DNA of 64,000 nucleotides, from positions 13,750,440 to 13,814,439 of the forward strand of contig OZ038462.1 in NCBI GenBank assembly GCA_964036295.1, read 5' to 3'. Each line of letters starts with the position of its first letter. Position 1 is the first letter of the stretch. The notes under the pieces are model-generated. The model was given only the letters and a program-made list of their open reading frames with translations, searched no databases and had not been told where the DNA came from. Made by a program: the position numbers and the translations under genes. This document shows, piece by piece, positions 50,943-63,162 of this stretch. The stretch is from Plumapathes pennacea (lineage: Eukaryota > Cnidaria > Anthozoa > Antipatharia > Myriopathidae).

Positions 50943-52870
50943 ATTAGATACCTCACGGAGTATTTGAGACCGCCCTTGGTTGATATGCCACTACAGAAAA
51001 TGTCTGGTATCCTGCAAATAAGTGTATTGTGCATCAGCTTAAACATAGCTAATTGCTCGCGCCTGCGGCAAGCTTAAAAATGGAGTCATTTATTTATTTA
51101 TTTTTTCTGGGTCGAGAATCAGCACACGGTGATTGGTTCATATTATCACGTGATATGCGATGACGAAATTGACTTTGCTAAACAACTCGAGATGTGGCCA
51201 GTGAATTGCTCGTTACTTGTATGTAAAAGTTAACTGCATTTCATCCAAACTTAACACCGTTTGGCTCTGTGGAACATGCACGGATAAACTGGATTTTAGG
51301 GAACGATTTTGGCTTGCGTTCTTAATTTCACCGCGGAAGCTTTGAGAATAGCCATAAACAAATATTTGATGGATACCGCCGCGGGATTGCAAATATCTCT
51401 GTCGACGCTAATTATTTAGTCCCGACGAAACTTTCTGCGGCTACACGAAATACTTCTGGGGAGATAACGGGCCGAAAACGGAAACCAAAGCTACGATGAG
51501 CTTTAGCCGTAAAACAATGGAGATTTATGCTTTACTCTGTACATGACACCACTTGCCTCATAAAACGCTTTTGCTTATCGTATATTGCCTGTTGAAATGT
51601 TTCTTTCATTCGATCATGTAGCCTTTGTTTCGCAATGGTCATTGTATACTAGAAATGAAAAATACACCGAACTAGTCCTGAGCATTGAGTTTGCAGGCAC
51701 AAATGGGCTGAACACACTGTGAACAAAACCGCAATAATATTGTAAACACGTCTCGTGTTACATTCCTCGCTTTCAATTTTATATTTGTTGAAGAGCACGA
51801 ATACTCGAAAGCCTGATAGAATTGAAACGCATTCAGTTATTAAAAGAAAACATATAAGTATTGAAGTGAAGACTGGATTAATCGTGGCCTCTGATTAGAA
51901 TTATTGTCGAAGTCAAACTGTCAAAATCGATTGTGCATAAAAAGGTGTGTCACACATTCTCAGAGTCGCTCCTCAACCTTTAAGAAGCAAGTATATGAGT
52001 GTTGTAATGGTAATTTATAGTTTAATCAGGTTTCATTTGAGCTAGGTGTCAAAAGCCAAGTTCTCTATACTGTGTGATATTTTTCTGCTGAGAAACTGGA
52101 AGTCTCGCTTGGGAGTTTCGCTCTTGTCCCTACTTTCCATTTTAGTGTATTCTGGTCTCGACGCAGCTCACGCCGCGAGCTCACTGGCAACGCCAGTCTA
52201 GTTTATAATTAGCATTACTTTTCAATTTCTCATTTCTGATTTCTTTTTGATGTAATTGTATAGATACAAAAATAGTCAGTTCTGATTGGCTGAGCACAGG
52301 AGTGTTATATTAAATTAGTGTGCAAAATGGTTAATTAGTGTGAAAAAGTAGTTAATCAGAGTGAATTGCACTGATTAATTGATTTTGCACACTTGGCATC
52401 TATAGCGCTCACGCAAGCAAGTCGCAAGCTTCTCTTTTACATCGAGAAAAAATGGTAGCCAAGAGCGAGAGATTTCCAAAACGTGAACAAAGCAGCCGTA
52501 AAAGTTTAAACTGGGGAATTCAAACTCTGGAAATCGACTCTGAAACATGGACTAAAGTGCCTGTAAAGAATTCGCAAAGGAGCTGAAACGTCAAGTGAAA
52601 GTGGAAATCTAGGAGCCCGAAATCATGTAATGTTCGGAGATCAGCAAAGTGTCAAGCCATCCGCAGCGTCTGAAACTTAAGAAATCATCTTCAGGTCGTG
52701 ACCAGTAACCTCCAGTTTCGATCCAGTTTCTTCTACTGTACTAAAAGGCTTCTTTGTGAAAGTTTTATAGCCGCTCGATGTTCGTGAGTGTGCCGATCGT
52801 TTCTGCAGAACTTTATGACTGAAGGTTTTACGATGCAAAGCTCAGGGTACACTGAATCTTTCCTACACGA
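50943..52870. other. Intergenic, no gene seen
   Basis: About 1.9 kb with no convincing ORF. 51960-52110 contains a dispersed phrase (AGTTTAATCAG(G/C)TTTCAT...AGGT(A/G)TCAAA) that recurs near 36300, 56620 and 59080. Confidence 0.4.
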
Positions 52871-53133
52871 ATCAAGAGTTCCGACTTTTGGTTGGATCGC
52901 ACTGTATTCTGGGTAGTTTTGGCTCACAAAATGAGCACCAACTTTACAATATCCACCATTTTGCATTTCAAGTTTGGAACTTGATAGATGTGTACGTTTT
53001 AGAACGAGTAGAAGTTGACTGAGCTCCAAGCGTGGAGTGGAAAATGGCGGATATTATAGAGTTGGTGCTCACTTTTCCGAGTCAAACCTACCCAGAATAC
53101 AGTGCGATCCAACCAAAGCCCGGAACTCTTGAT
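52871..53133. mobile_element. Fold-back MITE, about 95-bp imperfect arms
   Basis: ATCAAGAGTTCCGACTTTTGG at the left and its near reverse complement ending GGAACTCTTGAT at the right. Pairing continues through GTTGGATCGCACTGTATTCTGGGTAG and GAGCACCAACT. The target duplication is not clear. Confidence 0.8.
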
Positions 53134-56100
53134 GCGTGTATTCAAGACAGTGATCCTGCTCGTTGACTTGAGTTTTACATTATGCAAATTCCACAACGTG
53201 AATTTTCAGCATCCAATAGAATGTCGCGCGTTTGACATTGATTGACTGTTGGTTTTGCTTTGGAATGGCTTCCTTCAGCTCGAACTACCTTGTTTATTTT
53301 TGCATTTGTATTATTAACCAGTTAATTGAACTCGCACTCCAATGATTACCACTACTTACATAATTTAATAGTTCGGACAATTTCACTGGCTCAGAAACTG
53401 TAATTAGTAAGTGACTTACTTCCCCGCTACTTTTCATTTCTGCAGCGATATTTTGAGCTCCTTTAAGCTTACATTTCCATACTCGTCCATAACTTCCATG
53501 CATTACCCAAGCGTCAGTACATACATACATACATACATACATACATGTTAGTCTGAGAAGCGACTGTCAGTATACTGACAAGCGACTGGACGAAGGCTTA
53601 CACGACTAACATACTCTGGAGCGACATTTCGGCCCGAATCTTGTCTGTTGCAGCGATCGCGAATCCCAGCATCGGTCGCGTTTTCACGCGACAAAACTTG
53701 TTTAACTTTCCATTGCCATTAGCGATTCATCAACGTTTAATAATAATCAAATAATATTTTTCAGGATCCCCAAAAGATGATGTAATGGCCGCGGCCAGAG
53801 AACTCTGACGAGAAGCGATTGCCAAATTCAGCCAAAAGATAATTTGGTTAAGAATATGGTCAACTGGCTTGTATCTGGATATTCACGGGACTATTACAAT
53901 GAAACTCGGCATTTTAGTATATGATTTAATTTGATATTTCACAAAGACCTCTTAGTAATTAATACAATTTTGAAACAAGAATGTTTTACGCATGTTTTAG
54001 CATGAATTCACCTTCGATAGGAGTTTGGATTCGTTTTATGGATTCAGTGTAAAAAAATTCTGAAATGTTAGAATTGACCATTTTTCTGATATCTTCAAAC
54101 CGTGAGCAACCACGGTTTCCTTTGTAGACACATTAAAACGCAAGTCGTCGTCTATACGTTTCAAAAGTTTTTGCTGCGTAGGTCCCTACATTCTATTATA
54201 AAAACGATAAACTTACGAGCTATTAAAATGATCAAGTCTGCAATCAAACAACTTTTATCACATTGCTAAGATTTGGCAGGTTTTTACCAAAACTAACAGA
54301 CCATAGCTAGGCAAAGCCTTCAAAGAGAAAGTCGAGTCAATCACCAGAAACATTTATATCCTACTATTTTATCAGAATTTTTGTAAAGAGAGCTTTTGTG
54401 AACAAACGGCCACCGGCAGAGTGAATGCTGAAGCGGCCATAATTATGTCAGTTGAGACATTTGGGAACAAGAGAATAAAGGCTTGATCAGAGTACTGACG
54501 CGAGGTAGTCGAAAAGTTTGTTATATCTGATACGACTACGAGTTGCATTTTTCTTCTTGTCTTCAGTGTTTCTTGTTCAGTCCTCGTGCGTGGTGGTGGT
54601 AAATTACACTAAGAAGCCGGATGGCTTGTCGATCTACCAAACAGAGCTATTCTGGCTTGTAATAACCCCGCAATAACCAAATACACATGATTTTGCGTCG
54701 AATAATGTCTGTACACAATCCCGGTGGACTAAGCTAAACTAAGCTAAACTAAACTAAACATCGTAATATCTTGTTTCTGCTTTATAAACTGGACGGAACA
54801 TTTATCTATCGGCACGCAAAGAGGATTAAAAAGTCCGGACAATAAAGCGAGCATGGAAGCGAAAATATGTATAGTGTTTGGGTACAAGTGATAGCAAGGA
54901 GGAATACTTACTGTATAACAAACACCGGAGAAACAAATTTTATGAGGCGTGAATCGCTAACTCTTCCTGCGTCTCAGAGAAGCAATCCCAAGTGCCTTTC
55001 AGAGTTTGTAGGAGTGATTTATACATTATACATTGTTTATAGCCGTACGTTAAAGCAATTGTGTGCTGTCTGCTTAAACTGGAATTCTATTGGTCGACAT
55101 ACTCATAATTGATTTGCTGAATAATCCTCGCACAGCTGCAATTATTCGCGTGGGCCTTCAAGGTGATAAAACTGTTCAAACGTGTTTTATCGCCCTTCCC
55201 TGGGGTCTAAAAGTCATATCACAAAACCAATTGTTAACCTGACGGCTTTTTGAGTCGGCCAATTTTGTCAATCATTCGATAACTGAATGTTGCTAGAACT
55301 AGGTTTAATATAAACTCTTGAGAGTGATCCTGACATCAGGTTTCGTTTTAAATTTCTAGCTCTTGAGGCATTTTATCTGACAATTCAGTAAGTTTAATTG
55401 AATTACTAATTGTTGTAATTACACGTCACTCATTTTCTGCTGGAATGATTCGGATAATTTGACTTTATGAGGAGCTCAGAAGCTGTTTTTAGTACAAAGG
55501 AGGGGATTTCTAGCAAAGAGTTGCGGCATAATACTTGGGTTTTTAACGTGCCTTTCTGTTAAATGTAGAAGACAACTATCAACCGGCTCTTGAGATCAGT
55601 AATTTGTTAGTTATGCCCCAAAGCGGCATTTGTGCCTGTATACTTTAAGTGTCCCGGTTTTTTGGTAGTTATCATGTTGAACGTAATTTAAATTATGCTC
55701 TAGAATTATTTCATTCACTTTTCTTCAGGGCTTTTCAGCTTCCCATTTCCATTACTGATTCATCAACGTTTAATTACTATAATTATATACTATTTTTCAG
55801 GACCCCCGAAAGATAATATAATAGATGCGGCCAGAGAACTCTGACGAGAAGCGATTGTAAAAATTAACCAAAAGAACACTTGGTTAAGAATATGAACAAC
55901 CAGGAGTAGATATTTACGGGAACATTACAATAAAAACACGTTCCAGAATAACTGTCGATATTCCAAAATGATAGAATTTGGTTAAGAACAAGTACCACGA
56001 CTTGATTTATTGCTGAATCACAAACTTTCTGTTCATTTCTTTATCGATGTGCAGATTTTTAACCGGGTCCTAAATGTATTCAGCGCACATTTTTTATCGC

Positions 56101-56134
56101 AAATTTATCCAACACTGCCGAGTCAGGTTACCTG
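53134..56134. repeat. Block of internal duplications (C, D and second copy of B)
   Basis: 53.69-53.92 kb matches 55.73-55.94 kb (block C: CATCAACGTTTAAT, TTTTTCAGGA, GCGGCCAGAGAACTCTGACG). 53.93-54.66 kb matches 60.87-61.60 kb (block D: CCACGGTTTCCTTTGTAGACACA, GAATGCTGAAGCGGCCATAATT). 54.96-55.69 kb matches block B. A CATA microsatellite is at about 53518-53546. No complete gene could be assembled, though splice-like sites occur. Confidence 0.6.
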
Positions 56135-56250
56135 AATGGATCTGCAATCGCAGAGCCATTTTTTTTCCAAATACTGCCTTGTCAAGTTACTGAATGGATC
56201 TGCAATCGCAGAGCCAAAATACCGCTGGCCAAGTCAAATTACTTGGATGG
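56135..56250. repeat. Minisatellite with TCTGCAATCGCAGA core
   Basis: Two units of GAATGGATCTGCAATCGCAG at about 68-bp spacing. The same unit occurs in inverted orientation at 59098-59290. Confidence 0.75.
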
Positions 56251-58129
56251 AATGTGGGACCGCTTGAGATTTGATTGATAGTTTCGAATACTCTGCTAAG
56301 GCAAGTTACCAGTACAGTTACTAAAAAAAAAAAGAAACAGAAATAAGACAGTCAATCAGCGTTTATTGTCATAGTTTCAGAATGACTGGAAGAAACTCTT
56401 GACGATGCAGACTGACACGTAGAAAAACTATAATACCCCAAAATGGCCCCACACCACGTTTGATTTACTAGTTTGAGAACTAGATTTCTACTATAAACCG
56501 CACGTCAGTTAACAGTGTAGTTCTAGAGGACTTCTTCAGTTGGGATGTTAACCCAAAAAGTTCAAAATGCAGATTCTCTCAACCTCTTAAGAGTAAAATG
56601 TACGAGTAATGTAGTGAGAGTTGATAGTTTAATCAGCTTTCATCTTAGCAAGGTATCAAATACCAAGTTCTCAGTACTGTATCATGTTTCTGGTGAAAAA
56701 CTGAAGGAGAAAATCGAAGTGGATCACTACTGGGCGTGAAAGGCTTAAGACAAACTCTGTTTTCCAAATTATCCAGAGACCGCAGATCAAAATGTCGCGT
56801 AAAGATTACTCTACAACCGAATCATTTAAATACTAGCCAGTGTGCTAAATCATGTAAACAGACCAAAGGCCCGGCAATTTCCAGCAATAACAGAGACAGC
56901 AATATTTTAGTTACAATCTGTTCTCAATGCCACAGTGGAACTACATGAAACAGAAGGGATACATTGACTGATAACACCTTGAACGTCATTTCCAACCTAC
57001 AAAACGATCATAACAAACTATCAGAACTAAATATACTTTACATTCCTTCTTCTCCAAGTACTGTCGAGTTGCAATTGACATGTTTCCGTTCGACTGCCAA
57101 ATCCTTTTCTCTGTCCATTTGTCCTATGTCGGTCGAAAGAAGTGGATTACAGGACATAACAGCCACAAATATATGCTGTGAGGCAATCTTTCTTTGGATA
57201 CGATCACCCGGCATCACGTTGGTTGTGGCAAAGTTCCGACTCAGTTGAAAACGAGGAGGCGTTTGCTTTGTGAATTGGTTGATATCAACTGTCACAAGAT
57301 CTTGCGGTATTCTTTTAAGTAAGCGGCTTCCGGCCCTTTTGTTCTTATTTTTATTACTATTGTCTTATTTTCATCCCGCGCTCCGAAATTTGCAGCAGTA
57401 AAGATCATTTTGACCCACTTTTTTTCACTCCTTTGATATTCTTTCAGTTCCTCTTCTTAGAGACAGCGCTTAGAACTAATTTGTTTGCAAAAGTTAACCC
57501 CACGCCGCTTCGCACTTTTGACCCCTTGCTGAGGCCGTATGCTAATTAAAAATAGTATGGATAAAAAGAAAAAGTCTTCAGCAGTATTTCTGCATTGCAG
57601 CAAAATCATTTTTGATTTCTCGCCTCAGTGCTGGAGAAGAAGAGAAGAGATATATTTATATATATATATAAATAAAAGAATAACAAAATGATCAACAAAA
57701 AAACAATAGCACCAGAAGCCGCAGCAGGTTTAGCACTTAAAACAATACCGCGGATCTTGTGACAGTTATTACAAACCAATTATCCACAAAGTAAACATCT
57801 TGCCTTTTTCAAATTCAGTTAGAACTTTACGACTGGCCTGCTATAACGTGATATCGGGTAATTGTAGCCTAAGAAAAGCTGCACTACAGCGCATCTGTGT
57901 GACCGTTTACATCCATAACGCACCTCTTTCAACTCACATTTATGAGCAAGGACAGAGATAAGGATTCGTAGTCGAAGGGAAACATGTCAATTGCTACTCG
58001 ACGTACGTGGAGAAGAAGGAATGTGTAGGTATGCTGCCCTTTTATTATTTTCTCTTCATTTCAGTATCTCACAAGCTAGACAAGCAAGCTCAGCTACCGC
58101 GACTCGCCGAAATTTCAGTGCACTGTTGT
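56251..58129. other. Intergenic, no gene seen
   Basis: Short open frames only. An AT microsatellite lies at 57650-57672. Part of 56540-56720 is the dispersed repeat noted at 51960. Confidence 0.4.
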
Positions 58130-58139
58130 ATTAATATCA

Positions 58140-58610
58140 CGGTCAGTATAAAACGAAGCTAGACTGCGGACTGCAGACTCGGTATAAAACGCAGACTGGG
58201 CATAAAATGCAGACTCCAGACTCGGTATAAAATGCAGACCGAGAATAAAAACTCGTAAAAAGCTCAAATAAGCGGATGTGCAAACTAGGTAAATAAAAAT
58301 ACAAATACTGAAACAAGCGCTGAAGGTCCTTGCGAAATCCAGACCTTCTGGATTGCGTTTCCGACTTTTGACAGCCGTTCCACGACAGGCCTCTTTTGAT
58401 CACTACTGATCGAGAAGCGGTTGGTAAAAGGCGGTTTAGTCGATACTATAGTCAAAATAACAATCGGAAGATTCTGAACAGAAAGTAACAAACTGGAATT
58501 AAAGTTGCGCACATCTGGGACTGATTGAAAGGAGGTCACCTGGGGAGTGGCAAACGGAAAGTTAATTAAAAGGTCAAGCTGTCACGACAGTTTGCGTTTT
58601 ATACTGACCG
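58140..58610. mobile_element. 471-bp MITE, 10-bp target duplication (Mutator-like?)
   Basis: The ends CGGTCAGTATAAAACG and CGTTTTATACTGACCG are exact inverted repeats flanked by ATTAATATCA at 58130-58139 and 58611-58620. Near the left end are several tandem GTATAAAA(C/T)GCAGAC units that echo the terminus. A 9-10-bp duplication fits MULE-type elements; no transposase is encoded. Confidence 0.85.
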
Positions 58611-58620
58611 ATTAATATCA

Positions 58621-59660
58621 TCAGGTTGGCAAGCACCGCCACTCACGAGTTCGCAAAATATCGTTGTTTAGATTCCACAATCTTTCATGCAGTAATTTCA
58701 GTTGGCATTCTCCTTGCAATCTAAAAGAAAATGTTGACAATACTTTCGAGCGAGTATAAACCGAGCAAATTCTCGAAAACAAGTTCTCTGTTTACTCTAA
58801 TACACAAAATGGTTGCAATGTGTTATTTAGTTTCGTTGTGATCGTTTTGTAGGTTGGAAATGACGCAAGCCTACTCAAGCTCACCTTCGACGTACTATCA
58901 GTCAATGTGTCCCTTTACGTAGTTCCACAGCCTCGGCGAGGACAGCTTGTTCCAAAAACTCGCTGTGTGGAATTCTGACAGACTTTAGGCCTTATTAACC
59001 GTTTCACTTCCAAGTTCATAATGCATATTCCCCTAACCTTTTAAGAGGAACTTGTATGAATAGTGTAGTGAGAATCAATAGTTTAATCAGCTATCATCTG
59101 ATCGCAGATCCATTAGATTGACTTGGTCAGCGGTATTCGAAAAAATCTTGGCTCTGCGATCGCAGATCCATTCAGGTTAATTGACTTGGCCGGTGGTATT
59201 CGAAAAATCTTGGCTCTGCAATCGCAGATCCATTCAGGGAACTTGACTCGGCAGTATTTGATACGAAAACTGGCTCTGCGATTGCAGACCTATGTACTGG
59301 TTAACTTTCATCGGCACTCTTGTTAATCTCGCAATAATTTATAGTTAATTTCTAGAATAAAACCGCGCTTTTGGCAGAAATAAATGACATGGCCAGATTT
59401 CCTCGGCGAAGAAGAAAACTATGCAATGCGCATTATTTAGGTATTCTGGTGGATTTCATTGAATATCATTATACTTTGTCGAATTCAAGGTTATCTTTGC
59501 AAATTTCGGAGGTGTTCAATAAATATTGGCATAATTTTTGCAAGAAATTGGAGTCAAAATGATATTTTAGCCATTTTCGACACTTTAGAATATCGAAAGT
59601 TATTCTGGAACGTGTTTAAATTTCTGTGTTTTTTTAAATATATATATAAATAAAAATATA
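58621..59660. repeat. Intergenic with inverted minisatellite copy
   Basis: 59098-59290 has four units of (G)CAATCGCAGATCCATTCAGG-type sequence about 60-68 bp apart, opposite in orientation to those at 56135. No gene. Confidence 0.6.
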
Positions 59661-61597
59661 TTTTTCCCCGAACGAAGTGAGGGAAATAATCACGACACTA
59701 ATGCAGCAAAATCGCACTATATGAAGACTCCAAGCGGGTCGCCATCTCGATATTAGTTTGTTTGTGTGTCTGTTTGTCTGTTTGTCTGGCGTGCGACCTC
59801 GTCCCCAGGGCCATCCGCGTTAAGCAACGACAAAGGATTGATCACGTATCCCGCTGTAGTTTTACTGAAACGAAGCAACATTTTTAAACTGAAAAACTTG
59901 AAACACAAAAGCATCATGAACAGAAGCGTGCTGAAGAAACGAGTCCGCAAAGGAAACAGCGCTTGAAAACGAGTAGGGAGCTTCAGACGCCGTTTTGATC
60001 AGATACTTATTCAGAAAGACAAGCAACAAAGGTCAGTCAGTGGAAATCAAACAATCACCGTGACAAATATATTCTATCCCGTATCTTGTAACTCGATCAC
60101 TTCAAGAATGCAATAAAATTTGTATGCTGATCATTTTCCCTCGAAGTATATACGCTTCTGTCGCCAGTTTCGACACAGTATTCGCTCAGAGCAATCGGAA
60201 CTTGGAATCTTAAATGATTTAGTCAGATGTCCTCTTTTTTTCTTTCAAGAATAACCGTATCAAATGCTGTAATCTGACATGCGGTGATTGCAGCGAGAAT
60301 CGTTCACAAGCCCTGTGAAGTATGACTAGGTCGGAAAACCGTGTATAATTTGAAGTAAATCGTTGATTCTGGGAGAAATCATGCAGTTTTGAGCGGGTTC
60401 ACATACAAAACAATTCAACCCATTAAATATGCATGCCTGAGTCTGATGCATAGAGTCCAGAGTAAAAAAAGAAAGAAAATGCACAGAAAGCCTATTTAAT
60501 TGTACTGCCTATAAATTCAAAAATGGAAAATCAGTGTTCCTTTTCCCCCGTACTACGGCGGCCGACCAACTTCAAATGTTGGTATTAAATTTTGAGAACG
60601 TGCTTGGCAGACGGTATGAATTAATTTGACGTGCCGACCGTGGGAAATACGTACTTTGTCACGCAATCGACTCTTTTTTTCAACGCAAAAGTATAACACG
60701 CACCATTCTTTTTCTCCTTCCTTTCCGTATAGCACTTGACTTCGAAGAATAGATTGAGTCAACATTTTGGTAAAGCAAAGGCTGCTCTTGTTGAGCAGTA
60801 CCAAAGTAGAAGTCCCATCAATGGCAGAGCGAGGGGTATCTGCGATTATCGTATTTCAAGTTGTATACTTAGTTTAATTTTTCACAAAGACTTCTTAGTA
60901 ATTAGCATAATTTTGAAACAAGAAAGTTGTACGCAGTACTAGCATGGATCTGCCTTGTATAGGTGTTTGGATTTGTTTTATGGGTTCAGTGTAATAAAAT
61001 TCTGAAATAAGAGTTGGCCATTCTTCTGATATCGTCAAACCGTGAGTAACCACGGTTTCCTTTGTAGACACACTAGGACGCAAGTCGTCATTTATTCGTT
61101 TCAAAAGTTTTTACTGTGTGGTCCCTACATTCTATTATAAACACGATAAATTTATGAGATAAAATGATCATACTGCAATCAAACAATCTCTATCACAGTG
61201 TTAGAATTTTGTAGATTTGTAGAAAACTAACAGACACTCCAGTTAGGCGAAGACTACAAACGAAAAGTCGAGTCAATTACCAGAAACTTGTTTGTCCTAC
61301 AAATTCATCAGAATTTTCGCAAAGAGAGCTTTTGTGAATGAACGGTCACCGGCAGAGTGAATGCTGAAGCGGCCATAATTATGTCAGTTAAGACAGAACA
61401 CAAGAGCAGCAAAGGCTTGATCAGAGTACTGACACGAGGTAGTCGAAAAGTTTGTTATATCTGATACGACTACGACTTGCATTTCTCTTTTTGTTTTCAG
61501 TGTTTCTTGTTCAGTCCTCGTGCGTGGTGGTGGTAAATTACACTAAGAAGCCGGATGGCTTGTAGATCTACCAAACAGAACTATTCTGGCTTGTAAT
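59661..61597. repeat. Second copies of blocks A (59.66-60.87 kb) and D (60.87-61.60 kb)
   Basis: Here the ends of A and the start of D are directly joined, whereas A (44.64-47.11 kb) and D (53.93-54.66 kb) lie apart elsewhere in the window. Sequence identity is high but with many indels. The Gypsy LTR at 61598 is inserted at the end of D. Confidence 0.65.
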
Positions 61598-62230
61598 TGT
61601 TATAGCAGAAAATTGGAATATCTTCCCGTAGTTTTGGAAGCGATTAAATTAGTGAATTGGAGTTCTTTTGTTGACAATTGGAAGAGTTAGAATAGATGTT
61701 TAATCAAGGTTTACGTTGTCGTTTACTGTGATTAACAATGAGGCCTTCCTCAGGAAATTTAAGTGATCTTGTTATTAATTGAAGATCCTGCTTTAGGAAA
61801 TGAGCAACAGCAAGTGCGCACACTGCCGTAGGCGTGCCAGCACCTTCTCTTCCTTCAGATCTTAACTACAGCCACTCAGATCTATTGAAATGTGTTAGTG
61901 TGATTTTAGAATAAGTGTAGTAAGCAAATAGAGGAGCCACTCGAGTGTTAACGACATCCTAGCGGAAAAGTCCATTCGGAAATGTGAATTCCGAATGTGA
62001 CTTTGAACTTGGTCCTAGCGAAAATCCATTTCCTATCCTTTGTGTTCTAATTCGGCCAGTGTGAAAACTATTAGGAAATCACTGGGACGACTTAACACTT
62101 GTGGCGCATAAGAGCTGTCAGCTAAGAAACTAGTAAGATATAGTGAGACTTGTTCTTGAAAACGGAACATCGACGCTAAAGTGCATTAAAAATGAGCTTC
62201 AACTCTAAAGTCTGTTATAGCCCCGTAACA
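61598..62230 (+). repeat. 5' LTR of second Gypsy 1-family copy
   Basis: 633 bp, starts TGTTATAGCAG and ends CCCGTAACA, followed by GATTTGTGGTGGAGAAT. It differs from the 219-853 LTR at many scattered sites, so the two copies come from separate, older-diverged parents. Confidence 0.92.
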
Positions 62231-62502
62231 GATTTGTGGTGGAGAATCTGGGCATCGATCTTGGAAAAAGACCTTCGCAAGAGGACCTTCGAGGTATTTG
62301 AAGCCACTTTCTTTTACACATTGATCTCTGTGAGTGTTATGGGTTTTTAGTGAAAACCAAGCCAAACCGTGTTCCATTAGGAATGATGTAGGTTAGAGTT
62401 CAGAAATAAGGAAAAAAGAAAAAGAAAAGAAAAAAGAGTGTTTGTTAGCGTAACAGCTTTAAGTTTTTCTCGAAAGTAAGTGTAAACGAGAGTCAAACTA
62501 TC

Positions 62503-63160
62503 TGTGGCTGCTTCGACAAAGATTAAACGACCACAAGCAATTACCCACAGAAACAGTGACTACTTACGCTGCTGACAAAAGACGCATAAGCGGTAGAATA
62601 AATTTACCACGTTCTGAAACTGTAAATTATTTTATCCAAGGCTTAAAACCCAGACTAAAATCGTATGTCATGCTTCAACAACCAAAGACTATTGAAGAAG
62701 CAGAAACTCACGCTAAGTTGAAAGAATCTGCCCCAGACCCGAACAGCGACAAAATGGATCAAGTGATAATTTTGTTGATTGCTCAAAAACAAAGCCCGGT
62801 AGTAGCTGCGTATATTCCATCAAATCTATCTAATGAACCTCAACAAAACTCACCCTTAAATAGGGATGATGTGACACAAATAATCCGCCAAGAATATTGC
62901 TCCGCGTTAATGGCAATCAAGCCAACAACAGGGGATTTCCAAATCGAAATCGTAGAACCTTCGATGGACGCCCAATGTGCAATTATTGTAACAAAACAGG
63001 CCCTGTTGCTTATGCTTGTCGCCAACGTTTGGGACAACGAGATCCCAGACTCCCAAATTACAATTATGAGCACCGCCAACACAATCCGAGATATTCAGGC
63101 CGACCTGACCATCGTCCAGCAAACCAAGCGGCGCCTCTAAACTCCCCTCGGTCTTGTTAG
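62503..63160 (+). pseudogene. Gag remnant of the second copy
   Basis: Begins inside gag (TTYAAD.RRISGRINLPRSE) because of the upstream deletion. A 2-base insertion near 62896 moves the zinc-knuckle region into another frame. The knuckle reads CNYCNKTGPVAYAC, with His replaced by Pro. The slippery site is altered to TCTAAAC. Confidence 0.88.
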
Positions 63161-63162
63161 AA

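Noticed and set aside
57038..57295. 85-codon minus-strand ORF
   Set aside because: No ATG context, domain or splice support; length is within chance expectation.
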